Below, one piece after another: positions 9,774 through 18,859 of a stretch of 42,733 nt of DNA (the first letter of the stretch is position 1; each line of letters opens with the position of its first letter). The translations under genes were made by a program, and so were the position numbers. The DNA is taken from positions 1 to 42,733 of the forward strand of contig CAJFTW010000040.1 in the NCBI GenBank assembly GCA_904420025.1, given 5' to 3'. This stretch comes from Candidatus Pseudolachnospira avium. Its GTDB lineage: Bacteria; Bacillota; Clostridia; Lachnospirales; Lachnospiraceae. Under the pieces are notes generated by a model. The model saw nothing but the letters and a program-made list of their open reading frames with translations. It was not told the origin of the DNA and did no database searches.

Positions 9774-9853
9774 TGCTTCCCCTTTTCTATGGATGAATTC
9801 CGTTGATCCCAAGGATACCGTCTCCCCCGTGTCAAACGCTCCCGGTATCATCT

Positions 9854-9893
9854 AAAAAAGTATCGGAAAATGCCGTTCCGCATTTTCCGATAC
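9854..9893 (-). terminator. Rho-independent terminator downstream of yajC
   Basis: Perfect 14-bp inverted repeat GTATCGGAAAATGC / GCATTTTCCGATAC (9860-9873 / 9880-9893), followed on the minus strand by T6 (9859-9854). Confidence 0.85.
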
Positions 9894-9927
9894 GCTTGCA
9901 TCCCTATTGCAGCCTGCTCTCGGCAGC

Positions 9928-10233
9928 TTACTCGCCGGAGCCTGGCTTTTCAATCTGGACGATGGCTTCCTTCTGCATGGGGATCCGGCAGTTCTTGTTG
10001 CTGCCAAACTCCACAATCACCGTGTCGTCCGTAATATCAATGATCACGCCGTAAAACCCGCTGGTGGTCAGTACACTGTCCCCGATCGCCATGCTGGCCA
10101 TCAGCTCTGCCTGTTTCTGCTTCTGCTTTTTCTGCGGACGAATCATCAGGAAGTACATCATGGCCACAATGGCGATAATGTAAACGATCATAATTCCCGC
10201 ACTCATACCACCGCTAGCTGTCAAAAAACTCAT
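9928..10233 (-). CDS. yajC: Preprotein translocase subunit YajC
   Basis: 101 aa; single TM then YFLMIRPQKKQKQKQAELMASMAIGDSVLTTSGFYGVIIDI... Confidence 0.92.
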   Translation of the reverse strand: MSFLTASGGMSAGIMIVYIIAIVAMMYFLMIRPQKKQKQKQAELMASMAIGDSVLTTSGFYGVIIDITDDTVIVEFGSNKNCRIPMQKEAIVQIEKPGSGE

Positions 10234-10314
10234 AATTTCTCCTCCTAGGGAATGTTTCTATATTGTCAAGCATCTGCTTTGACATTCCTGTTCTCCAGTG
10301 CACACGGAGGGCGG

Positions 10315-11451
10315 CTAATCCGCCGGAACACCGGTGACACCCGCCAGCTTCCGCGCCTTGTAGGCCGGCCAGGTATCCGTGTCCAGGGCCTCCCGGATCT
10401 CCTCCATCATCCGATTGTAAAAATACAGGTTGTGAAGTACGCAGAACCGCAGGCCCAAAATCTCACCGGCCTTCAGCAGGTGCCGAATGTAGGCCCGGCT
10501 GTACCGCTGGCACACCGGACAGCCGCAGCCCTCCTCAATGGGCCGGTCATCCAGTTCATACCGGGCATTGAGCAGGTTCCGCTTCCCCTGGTTGGTATAT
10601 ACATGGCCGTGACGGCCGTTGCGGCTGGGATAGACACAGTCAAAGAAATCCACGCCCCGGTCCACCGCCTCCAGGATGTTGGCGGGCGTTCCCACCCCCA
10701 TCAGGTAAACCGGCTTGTCCTCCGGCAGATGCGGCACCGTTTCCTCCAAAATTCGATACATCTCCGCATGGGTTTCCCCCACTGCCAGGCCGCCCAGGGC
10801 GTATCCGTCCAAATCCAGCTCCGTAATCCGCTTGGCCTGCTCAATCCGGATATCCGCAAAGGTCCCTCCCTGATTGATGCCAAACAGCATCTGATGGGGA
10901 TTGATGGTATCCGGCAGCGCATTCAGCCGCTCCATCTCCGCCTTGCAGCGGACCAGCCAGCGGGTGGTCCGATCCACACTGTTCTGCATATACTCCCGGG
11001 TAGCCGGGTACGGCGGACATTCGTCAAAAGCCATGGCAATGGTAGACGCCAGATGGGACTGGATCCGCATACTCTCCTCCGGCCCCATAAAAATCTTCCG
11101 CCCGTCCACGTGAGAGTGAAAATACACCCCCTCCTCCCGGATCTTCCGCAGGCCGGTGAGGGAAAACACCTGAAAGCCCCCGGAATCCGTAAGGATGGGC
11201 CTGTCCCAGGCCATAAACTTGTGCAGGCCCCCCAGCTTCCAAATCACCTCATCCCCCGGACGGACATGAAGGTGATAGGTATTGGACAGCTCCACCTGGG
11301 TTCCAATCATCCGCAGGTCCTGCGCAGAAACGCCGCCCTTGATGGCGGCGGCCGTTCCCACATTCATAAATACAGGCGTCTCAATGATCCCGTGGACCGT
11401 CTCCAGACGCCCCCTTTTGGCATTTCCACATTTCTTCAGCAAAGTGTACAT
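10315..11451 (-). CDS. tgt: tRNA-guanine transglycosylase (queuine tRNA-ribosyltransferase)
   Basis: MYTLLKKCGNAKRGRLETVHGIIETPVFMNVGT...; DSGGFQVFSL, GGLAVGE, MGVGTPANILEAVDRGVDFFDCVYPSRNGRHG, zinc ligands CGCPVCQRYS. Start moved from 11886 to 11451. Confidence 0.95.
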   Translation of the reverse strand: MYTLLKKCGNAKRGRLETVHGIIETPVFMNVGTAAAIKGGVSAQDLRMIGTQVELSNTYHLHVRPGDEVIWKLGGLHKFMAWDRPILTDSGGFQVFSLTGLRKIREEGVYFHSHVDGRKIFMGPEESMRIQSHLASTIAMAFDECPPYPATREYMQNSVDRTTRWLVRCKAEMERLNALPDTINPHQMLFGINQGGTFADIRIEQAKRITELDLDGYALGGLAVGETHAEMYRILEETVPHLPEDKPVYLMGVGTPANILEAVDRGVDFFDCVYPSRNGRHGHVYTNQGKRNLLNARYELDDRPIEEGCGCPVCQRYSRAYIRHLLKAGEILGLRFCVLHNLYFYNRMMEEIREALDTDTWPAYKARKLAGVTGVPAD

Positions 11452-11504
11452 AAACGTAGTATAGCGGAGAAAAGCATCTTTTGCAAGTGGTTCGCCAAAA
11501 TTTT

Positions 11505-11855
11505 TCAGGAAAGCATACCGCCCAGCATACCTCCCGCCAGGCAAATCCCGCAGGCTGCCGCCATCTCCGCCAGATTTCCGCTCCATCCGCCGGTGGTGGC
11601 GCCGGAGATCACAAACAGGATCAGAAAGTACACCAGACCCATCAGCATCCCCCAGAGGAAACGGCGGCTGCGCAGCTTTTTTCCCACCAGGAAGCCGCCC
11701 GCCAGGGAGGAAAGGCCGTACACCGCCCACACGCCCATCTGCAAAACCGAATTGCTCCAGCGGAACTGATACAGCCCCCAGCTTAACAGAAGCAAAAGGA
11801 TTCCCGTGACCAATCCGCTGACCAGAATTCCCAGCCCATATACCTTCACCTTCAT
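11505..11855 (-). CDS. Small polytopic membrane protein, TIGR04086-like
   Basis: MKVKVYGLGILVSGLVTGILLLLLSWGLYQF...; AGGAGG upstream; adjacency to tgt/yajC is consistent with the family. Confidence 0.65.
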   Translation of the reverse strand: MKVKVYGLGILVSGLVTGILLLLLSWGLYQFRWSNSVLQMGVWAVYGLSSLAGGFLVGKKLRSRRFLWGMLMGLVYFLILFVISGATTGGWSGNLAEMAAACGICLAGGMLGGMLS

Positions 11856-11922
11856 ATTGTCCTCCTCCCGCCTGGGGCGCACCCAAGCAGTATTTCCTTC
11901 CATTAATATATGTGGCCGGAAC

Positions 11923-11951
11923 TTGACAATAGTCCTGCCTTATTGTAGAAT
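11923..11951 (+). promoter_or_regulatory. Predicted sigma-A promoter for the CNNM/CBS-ROK-manA cluster
   Basis: TTGACA-N17-TAGAAT (11923-11928, 11946-11951). Confidence 0.75.
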
Positions 11952-12008
11952 TTCTTCAGATTGCAAGGGCCGGAAAAAGGCCAATTATCCGACAGGAGTG
12001 ATACTGTT

Positions 12009-13316
12009 TTGGATCCAAGTGACGGCATACTGCTGCTGATAATCCTGTTTTTGATCATTCTTTCCTCTTTCTTTTCCGCCTCCGAGACGGCGCTGACCAC
12101 CGTAAGCCGCCATCGCCTGCGGGCGCTGGCAGAGGAGGGAAACACCCGGGCTGCCTTGGCCCTGCAGACGCTGGAGGATGCAGACAAAATGCTCTCCGCC
12201 ATCTTTATTGGCGATACCATTGCGAATCTCTGCGCAGCTGCCCTGACCACGGTGCTTGCCGCCGGTATGGGAGGCTGGGCGATGGCTGCCGCTGTCGCGG
12301 TTTTGATTGTCCTGATTTTGGTTTTCGGGGAGCTTTCGCCCAAGGCCATGGCCTCTGTGCAGGCTGAGCGGCTGGTACTCCGGAATATCCGGGCCATCCA
12401 CCTGCTCATACGTTTGCTGACTCCCCTGATCTTCTGCCTGCAGTGCCTGGCACGGCTGCACCTGTGGCTTCTGCGGGTAGACCTTTCCCAAAAACCGGAT
12501 TCGGTCACGGAGGATCAACTGCGCTCCCTGGTGGAGGAAAGCCATGAGGAGGGCGTCCTGGAGTCTGAGGAGAAGGATATGATCAACAACGTCTTTGATC
12601 TGGGGGAATCCCAGGCCAAAGATGTGATGGTACCGCGGGTCAGCGTGGTCTGCCTGGGCCTGGAAGCCTCCTACCAGGAGGTTTTGGAGGTATTCCAGCG
12701 GGAACGCTTCACCCGCATTCCCATCTATGAGGAGGATCCGGACAACATTGTTGGTATTTTGAATATGAAGGATCTGCTTCTGCACCAGACCGGAAGCCCC
12801 TTCCGGATAAAGGACTATCTGCGGGAAGCCTATTTCACCCACGAATTCAAAAATACGTATCAGCTGTTCCACGAGATGCGCCAGGCCTCGGTGACCATGG
12901 CCATTGTGTTGGATGAGTACGGCTACATGGCCGGGCTGATCACCATGGAGGATATGGTGGAGGAGATTGTGGGGGACATCCGGGATGAATTTGACCAGGA
13001 GGAGCTGGAACACCTGCAAAAGATTCAGGATGGGGAATATCTGGTGGAAGGTTCCTTCCGGCTGGACAATCTGAACGATGAAATTGGCATACATCTGGAA
13101 AATGAAGACTACGATTCCATCGGCGGTTATCTGCTGGGCCTTCTGGGCCACTTCCCGCAAAAAGGGGAGGAAGCCACCGACACAGAGGGGTACCGGCTGA
13201 TCGCCGAGAAGGTATACCGCAACCGGATTGAAAAGGTCCGGCTGATCTTCCCTCCCGGCGCCCGGGAAAAAGAAAAAACGCCCCTCCCATCCCAGGGGGA
13301 AAAGGAGGCAACATGA
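12009..13316 (+). CDS. CNNM/CBS-pair/CorC-HlyC domain membrane protein (hemolysin family); probable TTG start
   Basis: LDPSDGILLLIILFLIILSSFFSASETALTTVSRHRLRALAEEGNTRAALAL; VEESHEEGVLESEEKDMINNVFDLGESQAKDVMVPR; IVLDEYGYMAGLITMEDMVEEIVGDIRDEFD. TTG at 12009 preceded by AGGAG. Confidence 0.88.
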   Translation: MDPSDGILLLIILFLIILSSFFSASETALTTVSRHRLRALAEEGNTRAALALQTLEDADKMLSAIFIGDTIANLCAAALTTVLAAGMGGWAMAAAVAVLIVLILVFGELSPKAMASVQAERLVLRNIRAIHLLIRLLTPLIFCLQCLARLHLWLLRVDLSQKPDSVTEDQLRSLVEESHEEGVLESEEKDMINNVFDLGESQAKDVMVPRVSVVCLGLEASYQEVLEVFQRERFTRIPIYEEDPDNIVGILNMKDLLLHQTGSPFRIKDYLREAYFTHEFKNTYQLFHEMRQASVTMAIVLDEYGYMAGLITMEDMVEEIVGDIRDEFDQEELEHLQKIQDGEYLVEGSFRLDNLNDEIGIHLENEDYDSIGGYLLGLLGHFPQKGEEATDTEGYRLIAEKVYRNRIEKVRLIFPPGAREKEKTPLPSQGEKEAT

Positions 13317-14188
13317 AAATTGGAGCACTGGAAGCCGGCGGCACCAAGATGGTCTGCGCCGCCGGGGATGAATACGGCCGGGTAACCGCAGAGCGCCAGT
13401 TTCCCACGGAGACACCGGAAACCACACTGCCGCAGATCCTGGCCTTCTTTCAGGAACAAGGCATAGAGGCTCTGGGGATCGGCTGTTTTGGGCCGGTGGA
13501 TCTGCGCAAAGATTCTCCCTCTTACGGTTCCATCACCTCCACCCCCAAGCGGGACTGGCAGAACTGCCGGATTGTCCCCTATTTTCAGGAGGCGCTCACG
13601 ATTCCGGTGGGCTTTGACACGGATGTCAATGCTTCCATGCTGGGGGAGTTATTTTTTGGCGCAGCCAAAGGCCTCACCGACTGCCTGTATCTGACCGTGG
13701 GAACCGGCATTGGCGCCGGCATTCTCTCCGGCGGCCAGCTGGTCCACGGCCTGCTGCACCCGGAGGCCGGCCACGTTTTGGTACAGAAACGCCCGGAGGA
13801 TCCCTATACCGGCCACTGCCCCTACCACCCCTCCTGCCTGGAAGGGCTGGCCAGCGGCCCTGCGCTGGAAGACCGGTGGGGAAAACCGGCGGCAGCGCTT
13901 CCGCCGGACCACCCGGCCTGGATCTGGGAGGCCGACTATCTGGGGCAGGCGCTGACCGGCTATATTTTTACCCTGTCCCCCCAGCGGATGATTCTGGGCG
14001 GCGGGGTCATGAACCAGCCGCAGCTGTTCCCGCTGATCCGCCAGCGGGTAAAGGAGCTGCTGGGCGGCTACCTGCAGGCAAAGGAGCTGGAAAATCTGGA
14101 TACATTTATTGTGCCGCCGGCCTGCGGCGGGCGCCAGGGAATCCTGGGCTGCCTGCGGCTGGGCTATGGGGCCAGACAGGAAGGTTAA
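13313..14188 (+). CDS. ROK family sugar kinase (fructokinase-like)
   Basis: 291 aa; MKIGALEAGGTKMVCA, LTVGTGIGAGILSGGQLVHG, EAGHVLV, HCPYHPSCLEGLASGPAL zinc-site motif; ATGA overlap with the preceding gene. Confidence 0.9.
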   Translation: MKIGALEAGGTKMVCAAGDEYGRVTAERQFPTETPETTLPQILAFFQEQGIEALGIGCFGPVDLRKDSPSYGSITSTPKRDWQNCRIVPYFQEALTIPVGFDTDVNASMLGELFFGAAKGLTDCLYLTVGTGIGAGILSGGQLVHGLLHPEAGHVLVQKRPEDPYTGHCPYHPSCLEGLASGPALEDRWGKPAAALPPDHPAWIWEADYLGQALTGYIFTLSPQRMILGGGVMNQPQLFPLIRQRVKELLGGYLQAKELENLDTFIVPPACGGRQGILGCLRLGYGARQEG

Positions 14189-14195
14189 CACGGAT

Positions 14196-15113
14196 ATGGA
14201 ACACTATTTGAAGCTTCGGCCCGTGGAAAAGACCCCTATATGGGGGCGGGAGCTGTGGGTGATTGCCGCCCACGAGCACGGAGATTCCGAAATTTTAAAC
14301 GGAGCCTGGAAGGGAAAGACCCTCCGCTGGCTCTGGGATAACCACCGGGAATACTTTGGCAATATGCAGGGGAAACGCTTCCCCCTTTTGATCAAGGAAA
14401 TCACGGCGGAGGCAGACCTGAGCATTCAGGTGCATCCGGATAACGCTTACGCCTGCGCCCACGAAAACGGCGCCTCCGGAAAAAATGAGTGCTGGTACAT
14501 TCTGGGGGCCCGGGAGGGCGCCAGCCTGATCATGGGACACAATGCCCGCAGCCGCCAGGAGGCGGAGGAGATGATCCGGGAGGGCCGCTGGCAGGATTTT
14601 CTCCGGCAGGTTCTGGTGAAACCCGGCGATTTCTTCCAGATTGACGCCGGCTGTATCCATTCCATCAAGGGGGGCATCCGCCTGCTGGAGATCCAGCAGA
14701 ACAGCGACATCACCTACCGGCTGTACGATTATGGGCGGCTGGACAAGGATGGAAAGCCTCGGCAGTTGCATGTGGAAAAGAGCCTGGACGTGATCACCTA
14801 CCCGGCCCGGGAGCCGGAACCAACCCCCGCTGCTCCGGCAGGCAGCTGCGCACAACCGCTGATCCACACCCCCTATTATCAGGTGGAGAAGCTGGCGCTG
14901 AAGGGCGAGGCATACCGGCTGCCCCAGGACCGGCCTTTCCTCTGCCTTTCTGTGCTGGAGGGGGCTGTAGTGCTGACGGAGAAGGGGACGGCGGGAGAGG
15001 CTGTTCCGGCAGAAGGGGAGAAGCTGGAAGCCGGGACGCATCTGTTGATTCCGCCCCAGGGAGACACGCTGTATCTGCGGGGGAGCGGGACGGTGCTGGT
15101 GTCCTCGCCGTGA
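14196..15113 (+). CDS. manA: Mannose-6-phosphate isomerase, class I
   Basis: MEHYLKLRPVEKTPIWGRELW...; PLLIKEITAEADLSIQVHPDNAYA; GASGKNECWYILGA; start moved from 14109 to 14196. Confidence 0.9.
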   Translation: MEHYLKLRPVEKTPIWGRELWVIAAHEHGDSEILNGAWKGKTLRWLWDNHREYFGNMQGKRFPLLIKEITAEADLSIQVHPDNAYACAHENGASGKNECWYILGAREGASLIMGHNARSRQEAEEMIREGRWQDFLRQVLVKPGDFFQIDAGCIHSIKGGIRLLEIQQNSDITYRLYDYGRLDKDGKPRQLHVEKSLDVITYPAREPEPTPAAPAGSCAQPLIHTPYYQVEKLALKGEAYRLPQDRPFLCLSVLEGAVVLTEKGTAGEAVPAEGEKLEAGTHLLIPPQGDTLYLRGSGTVLVSSP

Positions 15114-15164
15114 GGCGGCAGCACTTCTGCCCTTTCATCCAAAACAAAAAAGCGAGGTTAGACA

Positions 15165-16775
15165 ATGAATCAGCTGGCAGAGCGAAGGGACTTTATTTGG
15201 TACGGAACAGGTTTTTTATTTCTGTTGGCCTGCTTTTTTTGTCTTACCTCACATGTCATATTCGCAGTTGAAGAGGAATGGGAATTATACTATATCGTCC
15301 AGAAGGGAGATTTCCTTTCGTGGCTGAATCATATCAGCCACGAAACGGGACGCATTACATTCTACGTTCTCTGCTGGTTTTGGGGCGGCCCCATGTTTCT
15401 AGGACCAGAGGTGTATAAAATCTATCTCTGTGTATTGGTTGCGCTGGATTTTCTGGTGTTTTTCCGCCTGCTCTATGTGCATGCCAGCCACTCCTTTGCG
15501 TTTCTGTGCACCACCATGCTCATCCTGTTTCTGCAGATCAGCAACCAGCATAATCTGGTGGTCACGTATGCCTATCTGCATGTCCCTTTTATTTTGGTCA
15601 TGCTTTCCTTCCATTGGCTGTTGGATTACACCCAAAAGAAAAAAGGCTACCAGGCGGTGCTGCTCAGTGCCCTCTGCAACGGGATTGCCTCCTTCTTCCA
15701 GGAAAACTTTGTCCTTTTCTATATTCCCTGCTTTTTCATCCTCTTTTTTGCCCGGGAGGAGAAGAACCTGTTCCGGCGGACAATCCATTCCCTCTGGACG
15801 CTCCGCTTCCATGTGTTGGGCGGCCTTGTATTCCTGGGCAGCTATTTCCTGTTCCGTGCATCCTGCGGAGGAGGAACCTACAATGGGATCAGCAGCGATT
15901 TCAGCCATCCGCTCCAGAGCCTGCGGGTACTGATTACTTTTATGCTGGGAATGCTGCCCGGATTAACCTTTGGGACCGTACCGGATCCCATGGCGTATCT
16001 GAACTGGAAAAATGTTCTATTGCCGGCTGCCGGTAGCCTATTCCTGGCACTGCAGCTGTACCGAATGCCCAAAATTACCTTTTCCAAAGTGCTGGTCTTT
16101 ACCCCGGCTGTCAGCGCTGTCCTATCCTGCCTGCTTCACGCTTTCTCGCCTAAGTATATGGATTGGGTGGCAAACGGCACGTATGCCTATGTTCCCAGCT
16201 ATTACGCCTATTTCTTTCTGGGAGGCATTGCCGCCATGCTTGTGACAAAGATTTATCAGGCCATTTCACGGCGCAAACTGCAAATTTCTTTTTTACTCCT
16301 GTTTACACTGCTCTGCACTGGCCTTTCCACGGCGGTTTCCGTCAGCAACCAATATTTTTCCCAGTATTACCAGGAACGTTACGAGCATTACCTGGCCTAT
16401 CAGGAACTCTTTCAGACCTGCGCATTTTCCCAATGGGAACCGGACACACAGATTCTTTTGCAGGACCCGGACCCCACCATTCAGGAAAATACCCTTTTAC
16501 TCAGCATCACCACTGTATACCACGATGCCGCATTTTCCATTGTCCGGGATGCCGGTGAACTGGAAGCAGGCCGTGGTTACTATATTCTGAACTACGGGGA
16601 GGGCACTCCATTTTTCCAATATATTCCCCCAACCGTCAACCAGGGAGCTTCCCTTCCTGCCGGCCATCTAAGGATGCGTTCTCCGATGTCGGGCCGGATT
16701 TTTCTTTTGGTGTGGCCCGGGGATCCGTTTCCAATCCCTCTACCCGCTCCACAATATAAATCGGACGTCCTTTGA
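15165..16775 (+). CDS. Polytopic membrane protein, possibly glycosyltransferase-like
   Basis: 536 aa with many hydrophobic segments; no catalytic motif confidently recognised. Confidence 0.65.
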   Translation: MNQLAERRDFIWYGTGFLFLLACFFCLTSHVIFAVEEEWELYYIVQKGDFLSWLNHISHETGRITFYVLCWFWGGPMFLGPEVYKIYLCVLVALDFLVFFRLLYVHASHSFAFLCTTMLILFLQISNQHNLVVTYAYLHVPFILVMLSFHWLLDYTQKKKGYQAVLLSALCNGIASFFQENFVLFYIPCFFILFFAREEKNLFRRTIHSLWTLRFHVLGGLVFLGSYFLFRASCGGGTYNGISSDFSHPLQSLRVLITFMLGMLPGLTFGTVPDPMAYLNWKNVLLPAAGSLFLALQLYRMPKITFSKVLVFTPAVSAVLSCLLHAFSPKYMDWVANGTYAYVPSYYAYFFLGGIAAMLVTKIYQAISRRKLQISFLLLFTLLCTGLSTAVSVSNQYFSQYYQERYEHYLAYQELFQTCAFSQWEPDTQILLQDPDPTIQENTLLLSITTVYHDAAFSIVRDAGELEAGRGYYILNYGEGTPFFQYIPPTVNQGASLPAGHLRMRSPMSGRIFLLVWPGDPFPIPLPAPQYKSDVL

Positions 16776-17670
16776 CTTCCGCAAACAGAATGGCCACATA
16801 CTCGCCGATAATCCCTACAATGACCATCAGGAGCGAGAACATAAAGCAAAGCAGCACCACAATGGTTGCGTACCCGCTGGGAGTCCCATGCGCTAGCTTG
16901 GAATAGATCGTGTAAATCATTACCACCAGCCCCACCAGGGCCATAAAACAGCCAGAGTAGATTCCCAGCTTCAGCGGCATGTCGGAAAAACACAGCAAAG
17001 AATTCACGGAAAATTTCACCAGTTTCCCGATATTGTATTTGCTCTTTCCCGCCTGTCTCTCCCTGGCCTCATAATAAAGCGTTGTTTTCGGGAAACCAAG
17101 GCTTTGGACATAGCCCCGAAGGAACCGCACCCGTTCCCGATAGGCCTGCCGCAGCACATTGGCCGCCGCTCTGGAAAAAGCCAGAAAATCTGAGGCATTC
17201 TCCTCAAAGTGCACTGGGGACAGCAGATTAAGCACCTTATAGAAAGCGGTGGATGTTACATTTTTAAAAAATCCTGCATCCTTATTTTGGGTACGGACCA
17301 GATTGACCACTCCATACCCTTCCTCAAATTTCTGCACAATTTCCGGAATACAGGCAGGCGGGTGCTGCAAATCCGCATCCATACAGATCACCCCGTCGCC
17401 CCGACTATAATCAATGCCGGCAATCATGGCTGCCTCATGGCCAAAATTTCTGGAAAAGTTAATCAGACGGATATGGGAATTTCTTTTGACAAACTGTTCC
17501 AATAGCATCAGGCTGGTATCCTGGCTGCCATCATTGACAAAGATCAATTCATATTCCCATGGAATCGTCTCCAGCACTGCCTGAGTCTCCGCCAGGAAAT
17601 CCTCCAATACCAGTTCCTCATTGTATACCGATACCACTACGGACAATAATCTCTTTTCCTTGTCTTCCAT
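16636..17670 (-). CDS. Family 2 glycosyltransferase (GtrB/DPM1-like, two C-terminal TM helices)
   Basis: 344 aa; LLSVVVSVYNEELVLEDFL, YELIFVNDGSQDTSL, MDADLQHPP, C-terminal TM pair, GRPIYIVERVEG. Confidence 0.9.
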   Translation of the reverse strand: MEDKEKRLLSVVVSVYNEELVLEDFLAETQAVLETIPWEYELIFVNDGSQDTSLMLLEQFVKRNSHIRLINFSRNFGHEAAMIAGIDYSRGDGVICMDADLQHPPACIPEIVQKFEEGYGVVNLVRTQNKDAGFFKNVTSTAFYKVLNLLSPVHFEENASDFLAFSRAAANVLRQAYRERVRFLRGYVQSLGFPKTTLYYEARERQAGKSKYNIGKLVKFSVNSLLCFSDMPLKLGIYSGCFMALVGLVVMIYTIYSKLAHGTPSGYATIVVLLCFMFSLLMVIVGIIGEYVAILFAEVKGRPIYIVERVEGLETDPRATPKEKSGPTSENASLDGRQEGKLPG

Positions 17671-17698
17671 CCGTATTTTCCGCCTTCCTACTTCTCGG

Positions 17699-18859
17699 TC
17701 AAATCAGCCAATTGGATCCGCTGAACCATTTCCACACCAGCCACAGATTAATGAGAATGGACAACACCAGGACACCCGCACAGAGGACCCGGCTCCTTCT
17801 CTTGGCCAGGAAATCCCCTGACGCAAAGACAAACACCCCTCCGCCAATCAGATAGCGCGGAATGGAGTATAGGCGGACGCTCAGAGGGATCACCCAAAAA
17901 ATCACTGCCAAGCAAACTTCTGACCACCGTTTCTCCTTAACCAGATAAAGGAGCAGGATCAGGCCCACAATGGCACAGCAAGCCAGGCAGAAAAAGATTA
18001 AATTGCCGGACTGCAGGCCATCCCATATCGTTTTGAACGGATTCCCGCTGCCCGTGCCCCAGGCCACCTGCACATGGAGAAAAGCCAGGGGATCGCCCAG
18101 TTTTATGCCCAGATAAACGATATAGGAAAACATTCCCAGGGGGATCAGGCAGGTACCCAGCACCAGCTTCCAGTCTGAAAAAACACTTTTCAGAAAATCC
18201 TTGACGCTCTTGCCTGTTTTTTCCTGCCTGCAGTAATCCTCCAGTACCTGCACGGCTATAGCAAAAACCACCATAATCCCTGTATTCCGAGTGGCGCTTA
18301 AAAGGGCTCCCGCCACCCCCATCCAAAGATATTTTCGGGTGCGTAAAAAATAGAGGGTGGCCACCAGCAGCAGCAAATATAAGGTTTCCGTATAGAGCAG
18401 AGCAAAATAAAAGCTATATAAACCCAATGCAAAAAAAATCTGAATTCCCAGTGCCTCCCCCCGGCTGCGGCCGGTTACCAGCAGATAGCGGTAAACGATT
18501 GCCAGCATCAAAACCGACAGCCCGGACATGACAATTCCCGCAACGGTATTCAGATCTCCTCCCAGCAATTGCCAGAAAAAGCGCACAATGGCAGGCAGCA
18601 ACGGGAAGAACGCCCATGTGGCCGTTCCATCCGGCATGGGAGAGGTCCCATAGCCATTCTGGATAATGTTGAGATACCACCCTGCATCCCAAGTGTTCAG
18701 AGAATCCCAAAATCCCGTATTTTGCCTCTGAGTCCAGACATATGTCTCATAGATGGCAAATAGAATTATACGGGACAAGAGGACCAGCACCAAAGACCAG
18801 AGCATCAACCTTCCCCATTCTCGTCCGGTCCACTTTTCACTTGTCATATTCCATTCCAT
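17699..18859 (-). CDS. Polytopic membrane glycosyltransferase, PIG-V/mannosyltransferase-like
   Basis: 386 aa, multi-TM; NTWDAGWYLNIIQNGYG acidic loop after TM1, SATRNTGIMVV; start may be the second Met (MTSEKWTG). Confidence 0.7.
   Translation of the reverse strand: MEWNMTSEKWTGREWGRLMLWSLVLVLLSRIILFAIYETYVWTQRQNTGFWDSLNTWDAGWYLNIIQNGYGTSPMPDGTATWAFFPLLPAIVRFFWQLLGGDLNTVAGIVMSGLSVLMLAIVYRYLLVTGRSRGEALGIQIFFALGLYSFYFALLYTETLYLLLLVATLYFLRTRKYLWMGVAGALLSATRNTGIMVVFAIAVQVLEDYCRQEKTGKSVKDFLKSVFSDWKLVLGTCLIPLGMFSYIVYLGIKLGDPLAFLHVQVAWGTGSGNPFKTIWDGLQSGNLIFFCLACCAIVGLILLLYLVKEKRWSEVCLAVIFWVIPLSVRLYSIPRYLIGGGVFVFASGDFLAKRRSRVLCAGVLVLSILINLWLVWKWFSGSNWLI

Noticed and set aside
8085-11769. Long plus-strand ORFs 8085-9485 and 10252-11769
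   Set aside because: Antisense to the transglutaminase/DUF4214 gene and to tgt respectively; no family motifs.
11452-11886. 145-aa N-terminal extension of Tgt in the ORF track
   Set aside because: Tgt begins at MYTLLKK (11451) by family expectation; the extension overlaps the TIGR04086-like gene in another frame.
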